Shown piece by piece: positions 32,389 to 40,567 of a stretch of DNA of 44,348 nucleotides. A model generated the notes under the pieces. That model was given only the letters and a program-made list of their open reading frames with translations. It did no database searches and was not told the origin of the DNA. How positions within the stretch are numbered: position 1 is the first letter of the stretch; each line of letters starts with the position of its first letter. Source of the DNA: Burkholderia sp. (GTDB lineage Bacteria > Pseudomonadota > Gammaproteobacteria > Burkholderiales > Burkholderiaceae); NCBI GenBank assembly GCA_030151225.1, contig JASLEG010000267.1, forward strand, positions 1 to 44,348, given 5' to 3'. The translations under genes and the position numbers were made by a program.

Positions 32389-32790
32389 TCAGGGTGCGAT
32401 CTCGATGGCGCCCACGCGCTCGGGATAGAACGCGAGATGGCCGGCGATCGGCGCGACGGCCTCGAACGGTTCCTCGTACGACCAGATCGCGTTCTCGCCG
32501 CGCTCACCCAGTTCGACGATCGAATAGTAGGTGGCGACGCCCTTGTACGGGCAGTAGCTGGTGTGCTCGCTGCGCACGAGGCGCGTGACGTCCACGTCGG
32601 CGCGCGGCAGGTACTGCACGGGCGGGTAGCTCGCCTCGCGCAGCGTCAGCGCGCGGTGCGTGTCGGCCAGCGCGGGCCGGCCCTCGGGGCCGGCGAGCAC
32701 CCGCACGTGCGCACCCGTGGGCGCGACGGAAATCGGGTGATCCGGGCCGGGCTGCAGCACCCGGCGGGTGGGGCGATCTGACGAGGACAT
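32389..32790 (-). CDS. DUF427 domain-containing protein
   Basis: 133 residues from the ATG at 32790 with AGGAG upstream. The family pattern is VRVLAGPEGRPALADTHRALTLREASYPPVQYLPRADVD (segments), then RSEHTSYCPYKGVATYYSI, the hallmark CPYKGxAxYY with a conserved Cys, and IWSYEEPFEAVAPIAGHLAFYPERV. DUF427 proteins are small cytoplasmic proteins of unknown function, often beside stress or oxidoreductase genes. It lies upstream of egtB on the same strand, 161 bp away with a hairpin between, so co-transcription is uncertain. Confidence 0.9.
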   Translation of the reverse strand: MSSSDRPTRRVLQPGPDHPISVAPTGAHVRVLAGPEGRPALADTHRALTLREASYPPVQYLPRADVDVTRLVRSEHTSYCPYKGVATYYSIVELGERGENAIWSYEEPFEAVAPIAGHLAFYPERVGAIEIAP

Positions 32791-33172
32791 GGGTCGCTCC
32801 TTCAGCGGCATCGCGATTGGGTAGCCTCGCATCCTACGTCGGTTTCGTGACGCGCGTATGAGGTGGCGATGGCCCGCGGGCGCGTCGGCCGGCGCCCCGC
32901 GTCCCGGCAAGGCACGCGGCCCGGGCAGCCGGGTCGCCACAAGTCTCGCCCGACGCAGCTTCCATGCCCGCCGCGACGCCGGCGGTCAGGCTCGGTGCCG
33001 CCCGCCACGAACCGCGCCTCTTTACCAAAAAATCGGCAAATACATTAAATAAAACTGCCTCAAAGCCCATATGATGGCGTCCGTCACCAGCCATTCCGTC
33101 AAACGCACGATCCGCAGCCTGTCGGCGCAGTCCGCCACGGTGCGCGCCATCGAGAATCCGTCCGAGAGCACC
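32791..33172. other. 382-bp divergent region before alr
   Basis: No gene is supported. The part nearest alr (about 33016-33062) is markedly AT-rich (runs such as TTTACCAAAAAATCGG and ATACATTAAATAAAAC) and likely carries the alr promoter. An in-frame extension of alr back to 33071 is possible but lacks family similarity. Confidence 0.4.
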
Positions 33173-34309
33173 ATGCCCCGCCCGATCCTGGCCCAGATCC
33201 GCCCCGCCTCCGTCCGCCACAATCTCGAGATCATCCGCCGGCGCGCCGGCGCGTCGCGCGTGTGGGCGGTCGTGAAGGCCAATGCCTACGGCCACGGCAT
33301 CGAGCGCATCTATCCGGCGCTCGCGGCGGCCGACGGCATCGCCCTGCTCGATCTGGACGAAGCGGTGCGGGTGCGCGAGCTCGGCTGGACGCGTCCGGTG
33401 CTGCTGCTCGAGGGGCTGTTCGATCCGACCGACGTGGCGATCGCCGATCACTACCGGCTCACGGTGGCCGTGCACGGCGAGGAGCAGCTCGCGATGCTCG
33501 AGGCCGCGCGGCCCACGCGCCCGATCGACATCCAGCTCAAGATGAATTCCGGCATGAACCGGCTCGGCTTCCGGCCCGAGGCCTATCGCGCCGCGTGGCA
33601 GCGCGCCTCGGCCGCCCCGGCGATCGGCCGGATCACGCTGATGATGCATTTCGCGAATGCCGACGAAGGCCAGGCCGGCTGGCAGATGGAGGTGTTCGAC
33701 GCGGCCACCGAGGGCCTGCCCGGCGAGCGCTCGCTGTCGAATTCGGCGGCCGTGCTGTGGCACCCGTCGGCGCACCGCGACTGGGTGCGCCCCGGCACGA
33801 TCCTGTACGGCGCCTCGCCCACGGGCGTGGCGCGCGACATCGCCGACACCGGCCTGCAGCCGGCCATGGCGCTGACCAGCCGGCTGATCGGCGTGCAGAC
33901 CATCGAGGCCAACGAAACCGTCGGCTACGGCCGGCGCTTCGCCGCCGCGCACACCATGCGCATCGGCGTGGTGGCCTGCGGCTACGCCGACGGCTACCCG
34001 CGCCATGCGCAAACGGGCACCCCGATCGCCGTGGACGGCATCCGCACCCGCGTGGTGGGCCGCGTGTCGATGGACATGCTGACCGTCGACCTCACGCCCT
34101 GCCCGAATGCTCAGGTCGGCTCGCACGTCGAGCTGTGGGGGCCGCAGGTGCACGTGGACGAGGTGGCGCAAGCCTCGGGCACGATCGGCTACGAGTTGAT
34201 GTGCGCGATCGCGCGCCGCGTGCCGGTGGCGGTCGAACCGCTGGTGGGCGCGGTGCCGTTCGCGAGCGACGCGCTCGAACTGCCACGCACCGGCAGCTAC
34301 GGCCGCTGA
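33173..34309 (+). CDS. alr: Alanine racemase
   Basis: 378 residues from the ATG at 33173 (MPRPILAQ), preceded by GAGAG; family members begin near here. PLP-binding Lys35 is in VWAVVKANAYGHG. LKMNSGMNRLGF, MMHFANAD, SNSAAVL, VRPGTILYGASP, GYGRRF and the catalytic-Tyr segment CGYADGYPRH, followed by GRVSMDMLTVDL, are all conserved. It interconverts L- and D-alanine for peptidoglycan in the cytoplasm. It appears to be monocistronic, with a LexA-type box and an unrelated small-gene pair downstream. Confidence 0.96.
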   Translation: MPRPILAQIRPASVRHNLEIIRRRAGASRVWAVVKANAYGHGIERIYPALAAADGIALLDLDEAVRVRELGWTRPVLLLEGLFDPTDVAIADHYRLTVAVHGEEQLAMLEAARPTRPIDIQLKMNSGMNRLGFRPEAYRAAWQRASAAPAIGRITLMMHFANADEGQAGWQMEVFDAATEGLPGERSLSNSAAVLWHPSAHRDWVRPGTILYGASPTGVARDIADTGLQPAMALTSRLIGVQTIEANETVGYGRRFAAAHTMRIGVVACGYADGYPRHAQTGTPIAVDGIRTRVVGRVSMDMLTVDLTPCPNAQVGSHVELWGPQVHVDEVAQASGTIGYELMCAIARRVPVAVEPLVGAVPFASDALELPRTGSYGR

Positions 34310-34695
34310 CGCGGCGCGCATCGCCGATTTTTGACGCGCCGGGCCTCGCACCCGGCCACGTCCTCTCGCATTTTCCGTACCGGCGTCGCGCGCACGCGAC
34401 GCCCCCTCTCCCCGCGCCACGCCCGCCCCGTTCCGCGCCCCGTCCGGCGAGGCCGCGTCACGTCTGGGCCGACGTACCGTGCCCCGTTTTTTCCATCGCG
34501 GCCACACCACAAATACTGTATATTCATACAGCATCGACGCGCCCGCATTCGGTAAAAATCACCAGCCGCGCGGCACGTCCATGCGACAATCACGAGCTGG
34601 CCGAACCGCGTCGCGCAGCGTCATCGCACCGGGCGGGCCAGCACGGAACGGATCGCGGCCAATGCGCCGTTCCGGCGTCATACGGAGAACACATA
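34310..34695. other. 386-bp intergenic region containing a LexA-type box
   Basis: No gene is supported. The frame of the 72-residue protein further downstream is open back to an ATG at 34581, but it runs through the signal-peptide gene in another phase, so it is a shadow. The region holds the LexA-type box at 34516-34531 and AT-rich sequence around it, in contrast to the GC-rich alr end. Confidence 0.45.
34516..34531. promoter_or_regulatory. LexA (SOS) box candidate
   Basis: CTGTATATTCATACAG fits the gamma/beta-proteobacterial LexA consensus CTGT-N8-ACAG with an A/T-rich centre. It lies in AT-rich intergenic DNA, 164 bp before the GTG start of a small secreted protein gene and 206 bp after alr. 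TATATT inside the box (34519-34524) could be a -10 element, which would make this a standard repressor-over-promoter layout. Confidence 0.6.
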
Positions 34696-35049
34696 GTGAA
34701 ACTGGTTGGATGCGGGTTGCTGTTGCTGGCGGTCACGTCGCCGGCATTCGCGGGCGACCGTTACGTCGAGGTCTGGAATCCGCCCGAAGCGCGTGGCGGC
34801 GCCCATCACGACGCGCAGTCGGCCTTGCCGAAGGCACCGAAACACCATCGCGTCGCGCCGCGTCTCGTGGATGCCGGCGTGCGTCCCCCCACGCTCGACA
34901 CGCGGCCTGCCGCGAAGCCGTCGGCCAACGAGCGCGCCACGCCGCATGCGGCGCCGGGCACCCCCGAGATTCCCCGCCTGTTCACGCCCGACGGCAACGT
35001 GCTGCGCGTGAGCGCACCGGGCGCCATGCACGCCACGGTCCTGCACTGA
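34696..35049 (+). CDS. Small secreted protein of unknown function, GTG start
   Basis: 117 residues. The GTG at 34696 has GGAGA seven bases upstream. The signal peptide is clear: VKLVGCGLLLLAVTSPAFAG, cleaved after AFA. The mature part begins DRYVEVWNPPEARGG and is rich in His, Pro and Ala (HHDAQSALPKAPKHHRVAPR), ending with FTPDGNVLRVSAPG. No family is recognised; a periplasmic location is inferred. Its stop overlaps the next start by one base (TGATG). It is the first gene downstream of the LexA-type box. Confidence 0.7.
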   Translation: MKLVGCGLLLLAVTSPAFAGDRYVEVWNPPEARGGAHHDAQSALPKAPKHHRVAPRLVDAGVRPPTLDTRPAAKPSANERATPHAAPGTPEIPRLFTPDGNVLRVSAPGAMHATVLH

Positions 35050-35267
35050 TGGAAGCCGAAACCTACAAGGGTTATCAGATCTGGGGCCATGCGATCCTCC
35101 AGCAGGACGAGATCATGCAGCCCGATCGTTACGCCTCGAGCGGCACGATCACGCAGAACAACCGTCTCGTGGAAGCCTCGAGCGTGCTCGGCGTGTACGA
35201 CACCGAGGACGAGGCACGCGCCGCCGGCCTCGAATGGGCCCGCGCCTGGGTCGACAGCCACGGCTGA
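35049..35267 (+). CDS. Small cytoplasmic hypothetical protein
   Basis: 72 residues, MEAETYKGYQIWGHAILQQD through LGVYDTEDEARAAGLEWARAW. No signal or membrane helix; acidic overall. YKGYQIWGHA and the DTEDEARAAGLEWARAW ending resemble small proteins often annotated as hypothetical in Burkholderia, with no known function. It overlaps the preceding secreted-protein gene by one base, so translation should be coupled. A strong shared terminator follows. Confidence 0.7.
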   Translation: MEAETYKGYQIWGHAILQQDEIMQPDRYASSGTITQNNRLVEASSVLGVYDTEDEARAAGLEWARAWVDSHG

Positions 35268-35333
35268 GCCCTGCCGGCTCCCGGCTCGTACCGATGCCGG
35301 CCTCGGCACCACCGAATCCTGATCCCCGATGAA

Positions 35334-35372
35334 AAACGGGCAGCTCGCGCGCGATGCGCAAGCTGCCCGTTT
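35334..35372. terminator. Strong bidirectional terminator
   Basis: AAACGGGCAGCT (35334-35345) and AGCTGCCCGTTT (35361-35372), perfect 12-bp arms around a 15-nt loop. A run of A on the left and T on the right gives a U-tract in both directions. It lies between the small-gene pair and the convergent porin gene. Confidence 0.85.
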
Positions 35373-35412
35373 CGTCATGCGCGCGACGCGAGGCGCCGCG
35401 CGCAAGCCGCCA

Positions 35413-36615
35413 TCAGAAGCGGTGGATCAGGCCGACGCCCAGGCCCACCATGTTCTTCGTGGTGGACGGCGAGCCGTTGAAGCCGTCGCCGATCGATGCC
35501 GTCGCGGCGATCACGCGGCCGTTGTACAGCGTGCTGCCCGATGCGTGCTGATACGCCTCGACCGCGTACAGCCCGGTGCGCTTCGACAGGCTGTAGTACT
35601 GCGAAGCCGTGACCTGGTGGTAGCGCGCCGCGCTCGCCACGCCGTTGGCCAGCGTCGCCGCCGTGTAGCTGTAGCCCACCGCGAAGTCCCACACCGCCAC
35701 CGGCTTGAAGTGCAGCACCGCGCCGGCGGTGTTGAAGATCGCCGTGTTGCGGAATGCCGAGTTCGAACCCGGGATGTACTGCACGTTCGAGTACGACGCC
35801 GAGATGTCCCACTGCGAGGTGAACTGGTAGCCGGCCGTCACCGCGATGCGCTGCTGCGCCTGCGCCGTGTTGTAGCCGTTGTTGATCGCCGAAACCGCCG
35901 TCTGCGCGCCGCCGTTCGAGGTCGTGGAGTTCGCGCTCCATGCGCCGCCGCCGGACGCCGCGTTGTTCACGCGCTGGAATGCCGCCGCCACGCCCATCGG
36001 GCCGTTGATGTACTGCACGCCCGCGCTCCAGGTCGAGCCGGCGTTGACGCTGCCCGGCTGGCCGCCGAACGAGTACGAACCGCCGAACGTGAAGCCGTAG
36101 AACTTCGGCGACATGTACACGAGCGAGTTGTTCGAGCGGTAGCTGGTGTCGAGCGAGTCGATGTCGCCCGGATGCGCGCCGAAATAGCCGGTCAGCCAGG
36201 TGGTGGGGCTGTACGGCGACAGCAGCGTGTAGTACGCCGTGTACTGACGGCCGGCCGTCAGCGTGCCGTACTTCGAATCGGACAGGCCCACGAAGGCCTG
36301 ACGCGTGAAGATGCCACCCGTGAATTGCGACGTGCCGTTCGCCGTGTTGACACCGGCTTCCAGCGTGAAGACCGCCTTCGTGCCGCCACCGAGATCCTCC
36401 GCGCCCTTCAGGCCGAAGCGGCTGCCCGCCCACACGCCCGTCGACATCTTCACGCTCGAGTGACCGTTCGCCGTCTGGCCCAGCGAGCCGGTGCTGTTCT
36501 GATAAGCCAGGCCGTTGTCGACGATCCCGTACAGCGTCACGCTGCTCTGAGCGTGAGCGGCCGTGGCTGCGGCGAAGGCGATTGCGGTCATCGCAAATGC
36601 TGCGTGCTTGTTCAT
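35413..36615 (-). CDS. Gram-negative porin (Burkholderia/Neisseria type)
   Basis: 400 residues. A signal peptide (MNKHAAFAMTAIAFAAATAAHA) precedes QSSVTLYGIVDNGLAY, the start of the 16-stranded barrel. Family segments include SRFGLKGAEDLGGGTKAVFTLEAGVN, RQAFVGLSDSKYGTLTAGRQYT, and YSLSKRTGLYAVEAYQ. It ends GVGLIHRF, with the C-terminal Phe needed for outer-membrane assembly. General diffusion of small solutes is expected. GGATGGAGA precedes the ATG. It is alone, with a 602-bp upstream region. Confidence 0.96.
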   Translation of the reverse strand: MNKHAAFAMTAIAFAAATAAHAQSSVTLYGIVDNGLAYQNSTGSLGQTANGHSSVKMSTGVWAGSRFGLKGAEDLGGGTKAVFTLEAGVNTANGTSQFTGGIFTRQAFVGLSDSKYGTLTAGRQYTAYYTLLSPYSPTTWLTGYFGAHPGDIDSLDTSYRSNNSLVYMSPKFYGFTFGGSYSFGGQPGSVNAGSTWSAGVQYINGPMGVAAAFQRVNNAASGGGAWSANSTTSNGGAQTAVSAINNGYNTAQAQQRIAVTAGYQFTSQWDISASYSNVQYIPGSNSAFRNTAIFNTAGAVLHFKPVAVWDFAVGYSYTAATLANGVASAARYHQVTASQYYSLSKRTGLYAVEAYQHASGSTLYNGRVIAATASIGDGFNGSPSTTKNMVGLGVGLIHRF

Positions 36616-37217
36616 TGCTTCTCCATCCTCAGGATTCTTTGCTTTTGGTCTCGTGCTGCGACATGGGCGAGTTCCATGACGGCGCCATTCTCACCGATTA
36701 CCCGACAATTACCTATCAAACCATTCAGCACAGTAGGCTTGAAGCAACGCGGGAATTCACTAAACGGTGAGTGTTGAGCCGCGTCGCACAAGGATTTTTT
36801 CGTTTGAAAACTACAGCGACGAATCGGCCACAGAGCAAACCCTGATTTACTTTTCCGGCCACGAGAGACTGTCACCGAAATATCATGCGCGTTTGAATTG
36901 CTGCGCCGCACGCATCGAGGTGATTACGCAACTGCATCGAGGTGGCTCACCGCACACGAGCTCGAATGCTTACGAAAATGTTGCTGAATCGCGACGAACG
37001 AATGTGAACGAAAGCGAATGCGCGGCATGCATGCGCGTCGTGGCGGACGCGTGTCGGCGGGGAAACCGGGGGAAGCACACCGGCGCAAAGGAAGGAGAAG
37101 CGGCGCGCAGGCCCTGCGCGCCGCGCATGCCGCGAGCGGCACGCCTGTCAATGCGGGCGAACGGCAATGTCGTGCATCGCGATTCGCCACCCACTGAACA
37201 ACGACGGAAAGACGGCC
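36616..37217. other. 602-bp intergenic region upstream of the porin
   Basis: No gene is supported. It is AT-richer than the window as a whole, especially 36640-37000, with short open frames on both strands that carry no motif I know. It must contain the porin promoter and leader, and the terminator of the rhodanese gene at 37101-37123. A small regulatory RNA here is possible, since porin genes often have them, but I see no specific evidence. Confidence 0.4.
37101..37123 (-). terminator. Terminator of the rhodanese/dioxygenase operon
   Basis: CGGCGCGC (37101-37108) and GCGCGCCG (37116-37123), extendable to 11 pairs around a single C. On the minus strand it is followed by CTTCTCCTTCCTTTG, a pyrimidine tail. 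It starts 94 bp after the rhodanese stop. Confidence 0.6.
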
Positions 37218-38864
37218 TCAGATCACGTTGAAATGATGCGTGCCGTCGCGGCCGAGCTGCTCGACCAGCCCGAACTCCCAGTCGAGGTAGGCCTGCATCG
37301 CGGCCGCGGCATTGTCGGTGCCCTCGTACGGGCGCCGGTAGCGATCGGTGCGCGGCACGGCGAGCCGCGACTCGCCGGCCTCCACCGGCAGCCCCGCATC
37401 GATCCAGGCCAGCGTGCCGCCGTCGAGCACGTACACGCCCACCTCGGCCGGCAGCAGCGCGCGCAGGTCCGCCGCCGCGAACGCGGCCAGCTGCGAGGTG
37501 TTGCAGGTCACCACGTAGCGCCGCGCGGCCGGAATCCGTGCGAGCGCCGCGCGCAACTGCGCACGGATCGCGTACCACGCGCCGGGCACGTGGCGTTTCA
37601 CGTAGTTCGCGCTGGCGGTCACGTCGAGCACCGCCACCGCCGCCTCCACCTCGGCGCCGGCCTCGCGGCGCCAGGCATCGAGCGTCGTGGCCGAAATCCG
37701 CTCCACGGGCGCCGCCTCGGGCGTGCTGGCGCGCCAGGCACCGGTGGCCGAGCGCGCGCTCGCCGCCACCGGCTCCACCACGCGCACGTCCCAGCCCATC
37801 TGCGCGAGCCACGACGCGCTCATGTCGGCGCGCACGCCGTCGTCGTCGGCCAGCACGATGCGCGCGCCGCGCACCGGCGCGAGATGGTCGGTTTCCTGCA
37901 CGAGCTGGCCGCCCGGTGCGTTCGCGAAGCCGGGCAGATGGCCGGCCGCATATTCCTCGGGCGTACGCACGTCGAGGCGGTACACGGTGCGGCGACCGCC
38001 TTCGTCGAGCGCGTCCACCTCGGCCAGCGCGATGCGCGGCACGCCGGCCTTGGCGGCCACCTCGCGCGCATCGCGGCGCGCGGCAGCGCGGTGCGCGTCC
38101 GACACGGCATCGGGGAAACGCCTCGATGCGCCGTGGTCGAGCGTCTGTCCGGCCAGCAGCCAGCCGATCGTGCCGTTGCGCAGCGCCGCCACCGGGTTCG
38201 GCAGCCCCGCGTTGACCAGCGACTGCGTGCCGATGATGCTGCGCGTGCGCCCCGCGCAATTGACGATCACGCGCGTGGCCGGGTCCGGCGCGAGCTCGCG
38301 CACGCGCAGCACGAGTTCCGCGCCGGGCACGCTGGTGGCAGTGGGAATGCTCATGGTCTGGTATTCGTCGAAGCGGCGCGCGTCCACGATCACCACGTCG
38401 GCGCGCGCCTCGATCAGCGCCTGCACCTCCTGCGCCGACAGCGACGGCGTGTGCCGCTTCGATTCCACGTATTCGCCGAACGACTTGCTCGGCACGTTCA
38501 CGTCGATGAACAGCTCGCCGCCGGCCGCCCGCCACGCGTCGAGCCCGCCCTCCAGCAGATGCACGCGCGTGTAGCCGAGCGCGGCCAGCACGCGCGCGGC
38601 GCGCGGCGCGAGATCCTCGCCGTCGGCCTCGCCGTACAGCGCGATCGGCGTGTCGCGACGCGGAATGCGCGACCAGGCCTCGAGCTCGAGCTTCGAGAGC
38701 GGCAGGTTGGCGGCCCACAGCGGATGGCCGTGCGCGTAGGGATCCTCCTCGCGCAGATCCACCAGCGCGATCTCGTCGCGCGCGAGCAGCTTCGCGCGCA
38801 CCTCGGATACGGTCAGGACGGGAAACACATCGGCGGGATCTTGGGAAGCGGACACGGTATTCAT
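37218..38864 (-). CDS. Four-domain rhodanese-related sulfurtransferase
   Basis: 548 residues from the ATG at 38864. Four rhodanese-like domains lie at about 14-115, 140-245, 275-365 and 388-495. Domains 2 and 4 keep the active-site Cys (Cys203 in IVNCAGRTRS; Cys454 in VVTCNTSQLA). Domains 1 and 3 lack it (IALYGEADGEDL; IVLADDDGVRA). The fold landmarks are clear (LVDLREED, VIVDARRFDEY, RLDVRTPEEYAAGHLPG, AVLDVTASANYVKRHVPGAW). It moves sulfane sulfur in the cytoplasm. The thiol dioxygenase gene lies 58 bp upstream on the same strand, so the two are probably one operon acting on a shared sulfur compound. Confidence 0.9.
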   Translation of the reverse strand: MNTVSASQDPADVFPVLTVSEVRAKLLARDEIALVDLREEDPYAHGHPLWAANLPLSKLELEAWSRIPRRDTPIALYGEADGEDLAPRAARVLAALGYTRVHLLEGGLDAWRAAGGELFIDVNVPSKSFGEYVESKRHTPSLSAQEVQALIEARADVVIVDARRFDEYQTMSIPTATSVPGAELVLRVRELAPDPATRVIVNCAGRTRSIIGTQSLVNAGLPNPVAALRNGTIGWLLAGQTLDHGASRRFPDAVSDAHRAAARRDAREVAAKAGVPRIALAEVDALDEGGRRTVYRLDVRTPEEYAAGHLPGFANAPGGQLVQETDHLAPVRGARIVLADDDGVRADMSASWLAQMGWDVRVVEPVAASARSATGAWRASTPEAAPVERISATTLDAWRREAGAEVEAAVAVLDVTASANYVKRHVPGAWYAIRAQLRAALARIPAARRYVVTCNTSQLAAFAAADLRALLPAEVGVYVLDGGTLAWIDAGLPVEAGESRLAVPRTDRYRRPYEGTDNAAAAMQAYLDWEFGLVEQLGRDGTHHFNVI

Positions 38865-38922
38865 CGGAATCGGAAAAAGGAGAGGAAAACGGAACGATCT
38901 GAAGGATGGCGGCGCGGCCGGC

Positions 38923-39558
38923 TCATTCTGCCCGAAGCGCGATGGCCGGCAAGGTGTAGCCGGACACGAAGCGCTTGCGCGTGCCGTCCTCGCGATACAC
39001 GGCGCGCTCCACCGCGCCGATGTCGGCGCCGTACACGTGGATGCTGATCGACACGCGATCGTCGTGCACGTTGCTGACGCGATGGATGTCGCCGAGCGCC
39101 GGCGACACGGCCTCGACCTGCCCCGGCGCGAGCCGCAGCGGCTCGCCGTGCGGCACGGGCACGCCGTCACCCGCGAGCGTGTAGCCCTGCGAATATTCGG
39201 CGCCGCGCAGCATGCCGATCAGCCCCCACACGGTGTGGTCGTGGATCGGCGTGGTCTGCCCCGGGCCCCACACGAAGCTGACCACCGAGAAGCGCGCGGC
39301 CGGATCGCGATGCAGCAGGAACTGCTGGTAGCGCTCGGGATCGGGCTGCGCGAAGGCTTCGGGCAGCCAGTCGTCGCGCGCGATCAGGTCGGCGAGCAGC
39401 GCACCGCCGTCGCGCACCACGCGCGCCTCGTCGGGCCGCGTGTCGACCAGCCGGGAAAACGCGGCCACGAATTCGGCGAGCGGCGGCGCGGCACGCTGCG
39501 CGGCTTCGGCCAGGGACTGATGCTCGACAAACGCGTTCATCGCACTCGACTCACTCAT
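38923..39558 (-). CDS. Thiol dioxygenase, Gln-type (cysteine / 3-mercaptopropionate dioxygenase family)
   Basis: 211 residues. It is a cupin with iron ligands His106 and His108 (TPIHDHTVWG) and His159 (DIHRVSN). The Ser172-His174-Tyr176 triad (SIHVY) of cysteine dioxygenases is present. Mammalian enzymes have Arg60 after a Tyr; here the aligned segment reads YQQFLL, putting Gln79 at that position. Gln-type members are mostly 3-mercaptopropionate dioxygenases, so the substrate may be 3-mercaptopropionate and not cysteine. AGAGG precedes the start at 39558. Divergent from a LysR gene 62 bp away, first gene of the rhodanese operon. Confidence 0.88.
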   Translation of the reverse strand: MSESSAMNAFVEHQSLAEAAQRAAPPLAEFVAAFSRLVDTRPDEARVVRDGGALLADLIARDDWLPEAFAQPDPERYQQFLLHRDPAARFSVVSFVWGPGQTTPIHDHTVWGLIGMLRGAEYSQGYTLAGDGVPVPHGEPLRLAPGQVEAVSPALGDIHRVSNVHDDRVSISIHVYGADIGAVERAVYREDGTRKRFVSGYTLPAIALRAE

Positions 39559-39580
39559 CGGGGACCTCTTGGAATATGAT

Positions 39581-39613
39581 TCAGGCTCATGATCCTGACT
39601 TGGTTGCATGCAA
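39581..39613. promoter_or_regulatory. Palindromes in the dioxygenase/LysR divergent region
   Basis: TCAGG (39581-39585) and CCTGA (39594-39598) form one inverted repeat. The perfect 10-bp palindrome TTGCATGCAA (39604-39613) lies 8-17 bases before the LysR start codon. The half-site TTGCATG recurs in the second divergent region of this cluster, so it is a candidate binding site for the LysR protein. Confidence 0.5.
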
Positions 39614-39620
39614 AAGTAAC

Positions 39621-40535
39621 ATGAAAATCGGCGATATCGATGCGTTCGCGGCGGTGGTGCGCTGCCAGTCGCTGAGCCAGGCCGCGCACGAGCTCGGCAT
39701 CACCCAGCCGGCCATCACGCGGCGCGTGCAGAACCTCGAGGAAGCGCTCGGCGTGGCGCTGCTCGACCGCAACACCAAGCCGCCGCGGCCCACCGATCTC
39801 GGCCGGCGCGTGCACGACCAGTGCCGCGCCGTGCTGCGCGAGGTGGAGGCGCTGCGCGAGATGGTGCAGGCCACCCAGCCGCCGGCCGGCGCGTTCCGGC
39901 TCGGCCTCACCCACGGCATCGGCGAGCTGCTGCTGCCCGGCCTCGTGCAGATGCTGCGCGAACGCTGGCCGGCGCTCGCACCGCGCGTGGAAACCGGCTG
40001 GGCCGGCGCGCTGCTCGACCGGCTCGCGGCCGGCGAGATCGATGCCGCGCTGGTGTTCGCCGCGCGCGACACGGCGCTGCCGCCGCGCGTGAGCGCCGAG
40101 CGGCTGGCGGCCACCCGGCTCGTGGTGGTGGCCGCGCGCGGCGCGCAGCCGAAACGCACGTGTCGGCTCGCCGATCTGCATGCGCGCGGCTGGATCCTCA
40201 ACCCCGACGGCTGCGGCTTCCGCGCCAGCCTGAAGCGCGCGCTCGACGCGCAGCGGCTGCCGCTCAGCGTCACGCTCGACGCGTTCAGTCGCGACGTGCA
40301 GCTGCAGAGCGTGGCCGACGGCTTCGGACTCGGCCTGGTGCCGCTGCCGCTCGTCGACGCGAGCCCGCTGCGCGATGCGGTGGACGTCGTCAACGTCAGC
40401 GACTTCAGGCCGCCGATCGATCTGTGGCTCGCGCTGCGCGACGGCGTGGAACGGCTCACCGCGCCCGCGCAGGCGGTGGGCGCGATGGCGCGCGAACGCT
40501 TCGCCGCGCTCGGCGCCGAGGATCTCGCGGCCTGA
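39621..40535 (+). CDS. LysR family transcriptional regulator of the sulfur cluster
   Basis: 304 residues from the ATG at 39621 (MKIGDIDAFAAVVRCQSL). HTH segments SLSQAAHELGITQPAITRRVQNLEEALGVALLDRN are standard LysR. The effector domain runs from about residue 93 (FRLGLTHGIGELLLPGL). The start has no good ribosome site; the TTGCATGCAA palindrome occupies that space, which would fit negative autoregulation. It sits between the leftward rhodanese/dioxygenase genes and the acyl-CoA-dehydrogenase-like gene that converges on it. Control of both arms of the sulfur cluster is inferred. Confidence 0.9.
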   Translation: MKIGDIDAFAAVVRCQSLSQAAHELGITQPAITRRVQNLEEALGVALLDRNTKPPRPTDLGRRVHDQCRAVLREVEALREMVQATQPPAGAFRLGLTHGIGELLLPGLVQMLRERWPALAPRVETGWAGALLDRLAAGEIDAALVFAARDTALPPRVSAERLAATRLVVVAARGAQPKRTCRLADLHARGWILNPDGCGFRASLKRALDAQRLPLSVTLDAFSRDVQLQSVADGFGLGLVPLPLVDASPLRDAVDVVNVSDFRPPIDLWLALRDGVERLTAPAQAVGAMARERFAALGAEDLAA

Positions 40536-40567
40536 TGCAGGTGGCGTGAATCGCGCCAGTGGCGTGC

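Noticed and set aside
33071..33172. N-terminal extension of alanine racemase to 33071
   Set aside because: The extra 34 residues have no family similarity, and GAGAG lies before the inner ATG at 33173.
34581..35267. One 228-residue frame covering the small-gene pair
   Set aside because: Its first part has low-complexity composition and runs out of phase through a clear signal-peptide gene with its own ribosome site. Only the last 72 residues look like a protein.
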